DNA of 64,000 nt from Actinosynnema pretiosum (GTDB taxonomy: Bacteria; Actinomycetota; Actinomycetes; Mycobacteriales; Pseudonocardiaceae): NCBI RefSeq assembly GCF_024171695.1, contig NZ_JAMTCF010000025.1, positions 47,992 to 111,991 of the forward strand, given 5' to 3'. Below are positions 16,967-24,829 of this stretch, one piece after another (within the stretch, counting starts at the first letter, position 1; the number at the start of each line of letters is the position of its first letter). The notes under the pieces are model-generated. The model was given only the letters and a program-made list of their open reading frames with translations. It made no database searches and was not told the origin of the DNA. A program made the translations under genes and the position numbers.

Positions 16967-17932
16967 TCAGTGCTCGAACAGCGCGCTGACCGATTCCCCG
17001 TTGTGGATGCGCCGCATCGCCTCGGCCAGCGGCCCGGCGACCGACAGCACCTCCAGCTTCTCCGAGCGCTTCTCCTCCGGCACCGGCACCGTGTTCGTGC
17101 ACACGATCTCCAGCACCTCCGCCCGCTCCCCGATCCGCTCGACCGCCTTGTCCGAGAACAGCCCGTGCGTGCAGGCGATCCGCACCGAGGCGACGTCGAA
17201 CTCCTCCAGGTGGTCCAGCAGCTCGATCACCGTGCTCCCCTTGGCGATCTCGTCGTCCAGCACGATGACGTCCCGCCCCCGCACCTCGCCGATCACCGAG
17301 CTGATCACCACCCGGTCGTCGCCGAACCGCTGCTTCGCCCCCGCCGCCACCGGCACCCCGAGCAGTCGCGCGAAGGCCGACGCCGCCTTCGCGTTGCCCA
17401 GGTCCGGGGACAGCACCACCGCGTTCGACAGGTCGTAGCGCCGGAAGTGCACCGCCAGCTCGTGCAGCGCGTGCAGGTGGTCCACCGGGACCGAGAAGAA
17501 CCCGTGCACCTGCGGCGAGTGCAGCGTCATCGCCAGCACCCGGCTCGCCCCGGCCGTCACCAGCAGGTCCGCGACCAGCCGCGCCCCGATCGAGATCCTC
17601 GGCGCGTCCTTCTTGTCGGACCTGGCGTACGCGAAGTGCGGCATCACCACGGTCGTCCGCGACGCGGACGCACCCCTCGCGGCGTCCAACATCAGCAGCA
17701 GTTCGACCAGGTTCTCCTGCACCGGAGGCACGAGCGGCTGGACGAGGAACACGTCCCGCTCGCGGCAGTTGGCCTGCAACTGCACTTCCAGGCAGTCGTT
17801 GGCGAACCTCGTCACCCTCGTCGGCGACAGCGGCACCCCCAGCTCGGCGCAGATCTCCTCCGCCAGCCCAGGGTGCGCGCTCCCGCCGAACACGACCATT
17901 TCCCGACCAGAGACGGACACGGAAGCGGACAC
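16967..17932 (-). CDS. Divergent ribose-phosphate diphosphokinase (PRPP synthetase-like)
   Basis: A 321-residue protein of the PRPP synthetase family, which transfers pyrophosphate from ATP to ribose 5-phosphate. Family segments seen are MPHFAYARSDKK (97-108), HSPQVHGFFSVPVDHL (138-153) and SPDLGNAKAASAFA (175-188). Two functional regions depart from the usual forms: the catalytic loop KRR reads KQR (Lys200 kept), and the ribose-phosphate loop usually close to DDMIDTAGT reads DDEIAKGST (226-234). The GTG start follows GGGGAG. It could be a secondary paralogue with altered regulation or substrate. It is not in an operon and converges on the DUF397 gene. Confidence 0.85.
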   Translation of the reverse strand: MSASVSVSGREMVVFGGSAHPGLAEEICAELGVPLSPTRVTRFANDCLEVQLQANCRERDVFLVQPLVPPVQENLVELLLMLDAARGASASRTTVVMPHFAYARSDKKDAPRISIGARLVADLLVTAGASRVLAMTLHSPQVHGFFSVPVDHLHALHELAVHFRRYDLSNAVVLSPDLGNAKAASAFARLLGVPVAAGAKQRFGDDRVVISSVIGEVRGRDVIVLDDEIAKGSTVIELLDHLEEFDVASVRIACTHGLFSDKAVERIGERAEVLEIVCTNTVPVPEEKRSEKLEVLSVAGPLAEAMRRIHNGESVSALFEH

Positions 17933-18002
17933 GACCTGGGCTCCCCGGCGTTCGGCTACCTGACGCTGCGGACGCTAGCAGCGATCCGACCCCCCGATCG
18001 GG

Positions 18003-18662
18003 TCATCCCTTCCACACCACGGGAGCCTTCGTGTACTCCTCGGCGGCGTCGTACTTGGCGCCGGTGATCTTCTCGGCGGCGTTGCCCGCCTGCAGGATGC
18101 AGGTCTGGAACGTGGCCCCGGCGGTGGTGAAGTCCTTGCTGGCGTTGACGGACTGGCAGTTGTCCGTCTCGCCGGTGATGATCACGCTGCTGGTCTTGCC
18201 GTCCGCCTTGATGCCGCGCAGCCGCAGCGACGAGTACGCCAGGTCGGTGCCGCCGACGTTCTCGACGGTGGCCCGGATGTAGAACGGCGTGATGCCCGCG
18301 GCCTTGTCGCCGTACTTGGCCAGGTCCGCCGGGTCGCCCGCCTCGATCGAGTCGACCGTGATCGCGATGACGCCGGTCTTGCTGGTGCCGTACTTGAAGT
18401 TCACCACCGCGCGCTGGCCGACCTCGAACTCGCTGCCGGGCGCGGCCACGTCGCCGGACGCGGGGGGCGCGTCGGCGGCGGAGGTCTTGGCGGCGGAGGA
18501 CTTCGCGGCCGAGGACGAGGTCGGGGCGCTCTCCTCGGCGGTGGAGGACGCGGTGGCGTCCGCCGCGGGCAGCGCCGTGCCGCTCGTCTCGCTGCCACAC
18601 GCGGACAGCAGGACGGCGGCAGCGCCGACTGCGGCGAACAGGCTGCTGCGGAAGGACTTCAC
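18003..18662 (-). CDS. Secreted lipoprotein with DUF4352-like C-terminal domain
   Basis: A 219-residue lipoprotein: basic N-terminus, hydrophobic stretch and lipobox LSAC with the modified Cys at residue 22. A Ser/Ala/Thr-rich linker runs to about residue 70. The C-terminal domain, with alternating strands and a VRATVENVGGTDLAYSS-type segment, resembles DUF4352/telokin-like immunoglobulin folds. The GTG start has GAGGAG six bases upstream. It is likely anchored outside the membrane. No ligand can be named. Its neighbours on both sides look unrelated. Confidence 0.75.
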   Translation of the reverse strand: MKSFRSSLFAAVGAAAVLLSACGSETSGTALPAADATASSTAEESAPTSSSAAKSSAAKTSAADAPPASGDVAAPGSEFEVGQRAVVNFKYGTSKTGVIAITVDSIEAGDPADLAKYGDKAAGITPFYIRATVENVGGTDLAYSSLRLRGIKADGKTSSVIITGETDNCQSVNASKDFTTAGATFQTCILQAGNAAEKITGAKYDAAEEYTKAPVVWKG

Positions 18663-18814
18663 GCCGGGCTCCTCAGGTTCTCGTCGGACGGGCCGACGCT
18701 ATTCCCGGCGAGGCCGCCACGCTGTCGGTCGTTCGCACCACAGGTCGTCGGAACCCCTGGAAACCGCCCGTGATCAGGCTCTCGGTTTAGCCGTGGCGAT
18801 CTTGGGGAACCGGG

Positions 18815-19534
18815 TCACAGGTCGTCGATCCCGATCAGCCCGTCCTGGATCGCGCGCGCCACCAGCGCCGCCTTGGTCGGCGCCTCCCGGCCGATCAGCG
18901 CGTACTTGATCCGGATGCGCTCCAGGTGCGAGTTGACCGTGCTCAGCGAGATCCCGAGCCGCTGCGCCACGTAGTCCTTCGACTCGGACTGGAACCACTC
19001 CACCAGCACCTCGGTCTCCCGCGCCGACAGCGCGGGCCGGGTGTCCGAGCGGTCGCCCGCGAGCGCGCCCGCCAGCGACGGCGGCGTGTACGCCCGCCCC
19101 TGCGCCGCCGCGCGGGTGGCCTGCACGAGGTGCTCGGCGCCCTCGGCCTTGGTCAGGTAGCACAGCGCGCCCAGTTCGAGGCACTGCAGCGCGATGTCGT
19201 CGTCGGCGCGCATCGAGTACACGACCACCCGCCGCCCGGCCTCCACGAGCCTGCGCAGGTCGCCGAGCACCGGGGTCGGCCCGCCCAGGTGCAGGTCGAG
19301 GATGACCACGTCGGCGCGCGCGCCCTCGTCCAGCCAGGCGGTCTTGACGTCCTCGCCGCTGGCCGCGACCGCGATCGGCGGTGTGCCGGACAGCAGCCAG
19401 TACGCCACGCCCGCCCGCACCGCCGGGTGGTCGTCCACCACGACCGCGCTGATCGGCGCGTCCCAGCCGGGGCCTCCCCCACCGGTGCCTCCCCCGCCGG
19501 GTCCTCCGCTGTCGGCGCTCACTCGCTCCGCCAC
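18815..19534 (-). CDS. NarL/LuxR-type response regulator
   Basis: A 239-residue response regulator. The receiver domain has the acidic pair in VVVDDHP (Asp34, Asp35) and the phosphoacceptor Asp80 in VVILDLHL. The C-terminal LuxR helix-turn-helix begins at LSARETEVL and contains GISLSTVNSHLERIR. A Gly-rich N-terminal leader of about 25 residues precedes the receiver. The GTG at 19534 has GGAGG four bases upstream; a second GTG at 19522 overlaps the upstream stop by four bases and is also possible. It is the last gene of a three-gene signalling operon with two kinase-type proteins. Its DNA targets are unknown. Confidence 0.88.
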   Translation of the reverse strand: MAERVSADSGGPGGGGTGGGGPGWDAPISAVVVDDHPAVRAGVAYWLLSGTPPIAVAASGEDVKTAWLDEGARADVVILDLHLGGPTPVLGDLRRLVEAGRRVVVYSMRADDDIALQCLELGALCYLTKAEGAEHLVQATRAAAQGRAYTPPSLAGALAGDRSDTRPALSARETEVLVEWFQSESKDYVAQRLGISLSTVNSHLERIRIKYALIGREAPTKAALVARAIQDGLIGIDDL

Positions 19535-20613
19535 CTCGCCTCCGTCCTGGTGTGCTCACCGTACGTGCCGCACTCGACCTCGACGCGCGGCGACTGCGCC
19601 GCGACCGGCACCCCGGCGTCCGCGACCACCGCCACGCGCACCTCGCCGCCGGTGCGCAGCAGGCTGACCCGCGCCCGCTCGCGCGCCGCCGACAGCGCGA
19701 CCGCGACGGGGCCGGTCAGCTCCCGCCGCACGTCCTTGGGCACCGGCACCGCAGCCCCGCTGACCGCCAGCGACACCGCGACCCCGCGCCGCTCGGCGAC
19801 GTCCACGCACGCGGTCACCTCGTGCACCAGCGGGTCGGGCACGTCGTCGTTCTCGGCGAACAGCCTGCGCAGCTGGGTCGCGGCGAGCGAGCAGCGCAAC
19901 CGGGTGTCCGGGTCGCGCGGGTCGAGCACGCCGTCCGCGAGGTCGGCGAGCAGCGGCAGGGTCGCGCCGAGCTGCCCGGCGAACCCGGCGCGCAGGTCCA
20001 GCTCGGACTGCCTGGCCAGGGCGGCGCGGGTCGCGGCGCGCTCCTGCTCGGCGGCGGCCTCGGCGGCCTGGCGGGAGCTGCGGTGCAGCACGCGGGTGAT
20101 CCACAGGATGGCGAGCTGGAAGCTGGTGACGCTGAGCAGCACCGCGCCCGCCGCGCCGATCTCGACCCGCTTGGGCAGGTCGGCGAGCACGAACTGCACG
20201 ACGCTGTCGACCACGTGCGCGGCGAACGCGCACAGCAGCAGCGGGACCCGGTCGAGCAGCAGCAGGAGCAGGTGCCAGCCGACCAGGCCGAACGACCAGT
20301 GCGGGGCCTGGAAGTGGCCGCCGTCCGGCAGGGCCGAGGTCGCGGTCACCGAGGAGGCCAGCACCACGACCACGCCGAGCGCCACCACCGGCGTCGGCAG
20401 CGGGCGGCGCGGCGCGACCCACACCGCGCACAGGAGCACGACCGCGGAGAACGCCGCGTAGGCCAGCCAGGCGGTCGGGGCGTGGTCGTGCACCAGCAGC
20501 GGCGGCAGGCACAGGCCGAACTGGAGCACGGCGGTGACGCACAGCAGCAGCAGCCGCACGTTCGCGAACACCCGGTCGGCGACCTCCTGCGGTGGCGGCG
20601 GGGCCTCAGCCAC
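19519..20613 (-). CDS. Membrane protein resembling a histidine kinase without catalytic motifs
   Basis: 364 residues. The first 165 contain about five hydrophobic segments, followed by a coiled-coil-like stretch rich in Ala, Glu and Arg (about 185-205) and a C-terminal region that occupies the place of an HATPase domain. I see no convincing phosphorylatable H-box and no DxGxG or GxGL ATP-binding motifs. It overlaps the upstream kinase gene by eight bases and the response regulator gene by 16, so the three are coupled. It may be a pseudokinase partner or sensor subunit of the upstream kinase. This role is inferred from context. Confidence 0.65.
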   Translation of the reverse strand: MAEAPPPPQEVADRVFANVRLLLLCVTAVLQFGLCLPPLLVHDHAPTAWLAYAAFSAVVLLCAVWVAPRRPLPTPVVALGVVVVLASSVTATSALPDGGHFQAPHWSFGLVGWHLLLLLLDRVPLLLCAFAAHVVDSVVQFVLADLPKRVEIGAAGAVLLSVTSFQLAILWITRVLHRSSRQAAEAAAEQERAATRAALARQSELDLRAGFAGQLGATLPLLADLADGVLDPRDPDTRLRCSLAATQLRRLFAENDDVPDPLVHEVTACVDVAERRGVAVSLAVSGAAVPVPKDVRRELTGPVAVALSAARERARVSLLRTGGEVRVAVVADAGVPVAAQSPRVEVECGTYGEHTRTEARWRSE

Positions 20614-21712
20614 GGGTCGCCTCCCCGTCCCAGGTCAGCCGCACGAGGGTGCCCGCGCCCGGCCGCGAGCGCACCTCGGCGCGCCCGCCGACCGCGGCCA
20701 TCCGCTCGACCAGCGAACCCCGGATGCCGCGCCGGTGCTCGGGCACCGCGCCGGGGTCGAACCCGCGCCCGTGGTCGCGCACCTCCACCAGCACCCCGCC
20801 GCTCCCCCGCGCCCGCACCACCAGCTCGGCGGACTCGACGCCCGCGTGCCGCTCCACGTTCACCACCGCCTCGCGCACCGCCCTGACCAGCGCCAGCGCC
20901 ACCCCGGTCGGCGCGAGCGCGTCCTCGAACCGGGTCTCGAACCGCACCGGGCCGCGCTCGACCAGCGGGCGCAGCGACGACCCGACGTCCACCACCCCGC
21001 CCGCCTCGCCGCCGCCGGGCGCGGTGAGCACCGCCAGGTCGCGCCGCGCGTACCCGGCGACCTCGTCGGGGTCGCCGCCGTGCACCGCGACGACCAGGAA
21101 CGTCGCCGACGCGGTGTCGTGCAGCAGCGCCAGGTACTCGCGCTCCTGCCTGCGCCGCTGCACCGCGAGCGCCTCGGCCCGCTCCAGCGCGGCCCGCTTC
21201 GCGCGCAGCCGGTCGACCCGGCCGGTGGAGCGCCGCAGCAGCTCGAACGCCAGCCGCGCCAGCACGCACTCGACCACGACCCGCAGCACCGCCGTGCCGC
21301 CGCCCTCGCCGCCGACGAGGTAGACCGCGAGCAGGGCGGCGGTCGCGGGCACGGTGACCTTCGGCGACCACTCCCACTGCAGGGTGATCGCGGTGGTGGT
21401 GAGGACGTTGAGCGCCCACTGGCTCGACGGGTCCTGGGTGGCGCACACCGCGCCCGCCCGCGCGACGGCGAACGCGAACGCCAGCACCGCGCCGCGCCCG
21501 GTGACCGCGCTCCAGCAGTCCACGACCGCGCCGAGCAGCACCAGGGCGAACAGGGCGAACGCCTGGGGCAGGCGCGCGTCGGGCACGGACAGCACGCCGA
21601 ACGAGCTGAGCAGCACCAGCCCGACGCCGCGCACGGGTCCGGCGACCCTGGCGACGACGTCGAGGAAGTCCGCCTCGACCTGTCCGGGGGCGGGGCGGGC
21701 GCGGACGGTCAC
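20606..21712 (-). CDS. NarL-type sensor histidine kinase
   Basis: About 368 residues when started at the GTG at 21712. The N-terminal third is hydrophobic with several membrane segments. The dimerisation/phosphoacceptor region has His198 in LLHDTAS. The ATPase domain shows the N-box AVREAVVNVERHAG, the G1 motif DHGRGFD and a GTLVRLTW-type end. It would phosphorylate itself and then the response regulator two genes downstream. The start is uncertain: an upstream in-frame extension is encoded only by a 15-base repeat tract and reads as DPRRV repeats. The GTG at 21712 overlaps by four bases the stop of a small upstream reading frame. Confidence 0.82.
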   Translation of the reverse strand: MTVRARPAPGQVEADFLDVVARVAGPVRGVGLVLLSSFGVLSVPDARLPQAFALFALVLLGAVVDCWSAVTGRGAVLAFAFAVARAGAVCATQDPSSQWALNVLTTTAITLQWEWSPKVTVPATAALLAVYLVGGEGGGTAVLRVVVECVLARLAFELLRRSTGRVDRLRAKRAALERAEALAVQRRRQEREYLALLHDTASATFLVVAVHGGDPDEVAGYARRDLAVLTAPGGGEAGGVVDVGSSLRPLVERGPVRFETRFEDALAPTGVALALVRAVREAVVNVERHAGVESAELVVRARGSGGVLVEVRDHGRGFDPGAVPEHRRGIRGSLVERMAAVGGRAEVRSRPGAGTLVRLTWDGEATRG

Positions 21713-21930
21713 GCGGCCGGGGTCCGGTCGGCGCGGGTCCACGCGGCGCGGGTCCACGCGGCGCGGGTCCACGCGGCGCGGGTCCGGTCGGCGCCGGCCC
21801 ACGCGGCGCCGGTCAGCCGGGCGCGGGCCCCCGGGACGACAGCGGCGACGCGGCGCGGGAGGGGTTCGGCGTCCGCCTCCGCGAGGAGCCGGACCGCGCA
21901 CCACTTCCGCACCGCGTCGCCGAGGATCAC
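21709..21930 (-). CDS. Possible small coupled ORF upstream of the histidine kinase
   Basis: A 73-residue frame beginning MILGDAVRKWCAVRLLAEADAE. Its second half is a repeated RAAWT unit encoded by the 15-base repeats. Its TGA overlaps the kinase GTG as GTGA. It may be a real leader peptide or small protein, or the original N-terminus of the kinase put out of frame by repeat length change. It has no similarity I recognise. Confidence 0.35.
   Translation of the reverse strand: MILGDAVRKWCAVRLLAEADAEPLPRRVAAVVPGARARLTGAAWAGADRTRAAWTRAAWTRAAWTRADRTPAA
21716..21820. repeat. 15-base tandem repeat at the 5' end of the kinase operon
   Basis: Seven degenerate copies of a 15-base unit, the cleanest being GCGCGGGTCCACGCG at 21731, 21746 and 21761. 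The flanking copies at 21716, 21776, 21791 and 21806 are divergent. A period of 15 keeps the reading frame when the copy number changes. Confidence 0.8.
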
Positions 21931-21949
21931 GCGGGCGACCTTAACCCGA

Positions 21950-23161
21950 TCAGCCCCAGATGGAGGAAACCCACTCCGGGTGGTCGATGAAGGGGTTGCG
22001 GTTGCCCTGGTAGCTGTCCTGGATGACCTGGTTCCGGCGCTGCTCGAAGGAGTCCGGCGGGTCCTGGGCGTTCCACTGGAGCAGCACGGACAGCTTGCCG
22101 ATGTTGGGCTTGCTGCCGTTGGAGACGCTGTTGTTGACCTCCAGGTCCGGCCAGCCGTCGGCGCCCTCGTAGCGGACGGCCATGTAGAAGATCATCCGGG
22201 CCACGTCGCCCTTGACGGCGTCGCGCGGCTCCCACGAGTCGGAGTCGGTGCGGTTGCCGGGGGCCTCGCCGACGGCGGTGCCGCCGTTGTCGAAGTCCTT
22301 GTTGCCGCGCTCGGAGTTGACCGACACGTCCTCGGGGCGCAGGTGGTGCAGGTCGGTGCCGGGGCCGGTGGCGGTGCCGAAGTCGCCGTGCGACTTGGCC
22401 CACACGTGCTCCCTATTCCAGTCGTTCGGGTTGCCGCCGTTGGCGGTCTTGGACTGGGAGCGGCCGGAGTACAGCAGGATGACGTTGCCGCTGTTGCCAG
22501 GGTCCTGGTCGGTGTTGCGCAGCGCTTCCCACACCTGGTCGTAGCTGAGCTTGCGCGCACCGGTGCTGATGATGGTGTGCAGCGCGGACTTCAGCGCGGA
22601 GCCGGTCTTGCCGAGCGCGGCCTGGTAGTAGGAGTCGGTGCCGCCGGGCCGGGTCGTGGTGGTGGCGCCGGGCGTGGTCGTGGTGACCCGCGTCGTGGTG
22701 GTCGTGGTGGTGCCGCCGCCGCTGTCGGCGCGGGCGAACGCGGACGGGGAGGTCAGGCCCGCGTGCGAGAAGTAGGCGTTGAGGGGGCCGGTGACGTCGA
22801 TCCGGGCGCCCAGCAGGCCAGGGTTGCTCTTGAGACCCCACGCGGCGCGGAACGACGCGGTGATCTGCACGTAGAGCATCTGGCCGGTGGAGGTCTGGGT
22901 GGGCGAGTCGGCGAGGGCGAGGGCGTAGTCGTTCGGGAAGTTCGTCCGCACGACGGTGCTGGTGGCCGTCGGCTGGCCGACGACGTAGCCGCGCACGGTG
23001 GCCGTGGAGCCGCCCTGCTGGGCGACGGCCTGCGCGACGGTGAGCGGGGCGGCGGCCCCCGACGCGGCGCGGTCGGGGATCAGGAGCGCCGCCGCGAGGG
23101 CGGCCACCGCGGTGAGCATCGCCACCGGGTGCCAGGTCGTCCAACGACGTCGAGTGTCCAC
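21950..23161 (-). CDS. Secreted endonuclease I-family nuclease
   Basis: 403 residues. There is an N-terminal signal peptide (hydrophobic stretch from about residue 14 to 35), an N-terminal OB-like domain (LTVAQAVAQQGG... to about residue 140, similar to DUF6359), a Thr/Val-rich linker, and a C-terminal endonuclease I (EndA/NucM) domain. The nuclease motif NREHVWAKSHG contains His252, the expected general base, followed by TDLHHLRPEDVSVNSERGNKDF with the metal-binding Asn/His pattern. The protein probably degrades extracellular DNA or RNA for nutrients. It is a monocistronic gene. The GTG start is the most distal one; a later ATG at 23119 would shorten the signal peptide. Confidence 0.88.
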   Translation of the reverse strand: MDTRRRWTTWHPVAMLTAVAALAAALLIPDRAASGAAAPLTVAQAVAQQGGSTATVRGYVVGQPTATSTVVRTNFPNDYALALADSPTQTSTGQMLYVQITASFRAAWGLKSNPGLLGARIDVTGPLNAYFSHAGLTSPSAFARADSGGGTTTTTTTRVTTTTPGATTTTRPGGTDSYYQAALGKTGSALKSALHTIISTGARKLSYDQVWEALRNTDQDPGNSGNVILLYSGRSQSKTANGGNPNDWNREHVWAKSHGDFGTATGPGTDLHHLRPEDVSVNSERGNKDFDNGGTAVGEAPGNRTDSDSWEPRDAVKGDVARMIFYMAVRYEGADGWPDLEVNNSVSNGSKPNIGKLSVLLQWNAQDPPDSFEQRRNQVIQDSYQGNRNPFIDHPEWVSSIWG

Positions 23162-23568
23162 TTTCGAGGAATCCTCTCCGGCAAAGTGCGGCGCAGGGTC
23201 ACCACACGAACACAGAATCGCACGTCAGTGGCCACTTCAGAGTGAACGACCGTTGACAGTGTGAATAAGTGCCCAAGTCCGGGGTCACCCCGCGCGGGCG
23301 TCACACCATCGAGTGGACTCCGATGCGTCTCGTGCCGGAATCGCTCGTCCCCCGAGGCGCTTTGCTTCCACCGCCGATGCTCCGGGCACACCGCACAACT
23401 GCGGTCCGTGACGAGTGCACCGCGTTCGACCTGCGTCGATCGCCCAGGCAGTCACCGGGAGTGCAGGCGCACGGGCGGATGCACGTTCACCGCGCCCGAT
23501 CCGGCCGCGAACGCCGGGGGCGGTGACCACTTGAGGCCCCCACCGCCCATCGGCCACCCTTCCCGACC
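23162..23568. other. 407-base intergenic region between divergent genes
   Basis: This gap separates the endonuclease gene (leftwards) from the Fic-like gene (rightwards). It is less GC-rich than its flanks near 23200-23270. No recognisable gene, hairpin or clear operator was found. Short frames on both strands lack ribosome sites and family features. Confidence 0.5.
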
Positions 23569-24657
23569 ATGACCGACCGACCGGGTGGTCCCACCGACCC
23601 CGACTTCGTGGGCCCGCCGCTGCCCGTCCCGGTGCAGCGCCTGCTGGGCGAGGCCGAGCACGCGCTGGGCGGGCTGGACGAGGCGGCGTGGCGCCTCCCG
23701 GACCGCTCGGTGCTGGCGCGCTGCGCGCGCATCCGGGACGCCAGAGGCGCGGCGGCGCGGTCGGGCCGCAGCGCGGACCTGGTGGACGCCTGGCTGTTCG
23801 CCGACGTCGGCGCCGGGACGCCGCCGGACCTGCTGCTGCGCGCGGTGTCCCCGGAGGAGGACGACCAGGAGGACGGGGCGCCGCACCACGTGACCGGGGA
23901 GGGCGGGCACCCGCCGTTCGACCGGTACCTCGCCGCGCTGGAGCTGGGGGCCGAGCTGCTGGCGCGGGGGCGCGCGCTGGACGTGGACCTGCTGGCCGAG
24001 GTGGGCGCGGTCCGGGCGCGCGGCCGGGGCGCGCCGCCGCTGGCCGGGTCGTCGGCGCTGCGCACCTGGTCGGTGTCCACGCGCGCGCTCGAACCGCTTC
24101 CCCGCATCGCGCGGCTGGCCCTGGAGCACCGGCTGCTGGCGCTGCACCCGCCGTTCCCGGACGCCGCCGCCGTGGTCACCTCGCTGCGGCTGGTCGCGTC
24201 GGGGCTGCTGCGCGACCAGATCCTGCCGCTGCCGGTGTGGCTGGACACCCACGCGGACCGCCGCGACGCGCTGCTGCGCGGGTCGCCGGTGGCGTGGGTG
24301 GAGTTCTTCGCGCGCGGGGTGCGCGAGCTGGCCAGGGCGCAGACGAACCTGATCGAGGAGCTGGCGGCGCTGCGCGCGCACCACCTGAACCTGGTGCCGC
24401 ACCCGCGCAGCGCCCGGCGGGTGGCGGCCGACCTGGTGGCGAGCCCGGTGCTGACCCACCCGGCCCTGGTGCGCCGCTACGGGTTCACCGCGAAGACCGC
24501 CACGGACGTGACGCGGCGGTTGGTGGAGCTGGGGTTGCTGACGGCGCTGGACGACCGGCCCTACCGGAAGGTGTTCCTGTGCGTGCCGGTGCTGCGGCTG
24601 CTGACGACCGAGCCGCCCGGTGAGCCGATCAGGGACGAGGATGCTTTTAAGGGCTGA
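23569..24657 (+). CDS. Degenerate Fic-domain-like protein
   Basis: 362 residues. The layout follows large Fic proteins: an N-terminal region with a FVGPPLPVPVQRLLGEAEHAL-like opening, a central helical core, a post-motif segment LLRDQILPLPVWLDTHADRRDALL then WVEFFARGVRELARAQ, and a C-terminal winged helix (HPALVRRYGFTAKTATDVTRRLVELGLL). The Fic active-site motif HPFxDGNGRxxR is replaced by HPPFPDAAAVVTS at residues 193-205: the His and part of the first half remain, while the GNGR loop is lost. AMP transfer is therefore unlikely. The ATG has no evident ribosome site. The protein could be a DNA-binding or pseudo-enzyme descendant. The Fic assignment is from pattern only. Confidence 0.6.
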   Translation: MTDRPGGPTDPDFVGPPLPVPVQRLLGEAEHALGGLDEAAWRLPDRSVLARCARIRDARGAAARSGRSADLVDAWLFADVGAGTPPDLLLRAVSPEEDDQEDGAPHHVTGEGGHPPFDRYLAALELGAELLARGRALDVDLLAEVGAVRARGRGAPPLAGSSALRTWSVSTRALEPLPRIARLALEHRLLALHPPFPDAAAVVTSLRLVASGLLRDQILPLPVWLDTHADRRDALLRGSPVAWVEFFARGVRELARAQTNLIEELAALRAHHLNLVPHPRSARRVAADLVASPVLTHPALVRRYGFTAKTATDVTRRLVELGLLTALDDRPYRKVFLCVPVLRLLTTEPPGEPIRDEDAFKG

Positions 24658-24688
24658 CTCGCTGGCTCGCCCGAATAGGGCGAGTCAG
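24654..24688. terminator. Inverted repeat downstream of the Fic-like gene
   Basis: An outer 9-base repeat CTGACTCGC (24654-24662) pairs with GCGAGTCAG (24680-24688). An alternative inner hairpin pairs CTCGCCC (24666-24672) with GGGCGAG (24678-24684) around GAATA. It overlaps the stop codon and lies between convergent genes. Confidence 0.55.
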
Positions 24689-24760
24689 AGACCACCGGCC
24701 ACAGTCCGATGACCGGGGCGCCAACCGCCTGCCGCTGTTGGCTCTTCGACCCTGGGCCCA

Positions 24761-24829
24761 TCACACCCGCCCGTCACACCCCGCCCATCACACCCCGCCC
24801 GTCACCGCCAGGTCCGTCACCCCCGCCCG
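24761..24829. repeat. Short C-rich repeat after the TPR gene
   Basis: About four imperfect copies of a 14-base unit TCACACCCCGCCCR between the stop codons of two convergent genes. The tract is C-rich on the plus strand. Confidence 0.6.

Noticed and set aside
18719..18740. Another RecA-NDp-like site (CTGTCGGTC)
   Set aside because: No TANNNT follows at eight bases, and it does not lead into a gene on that strand.
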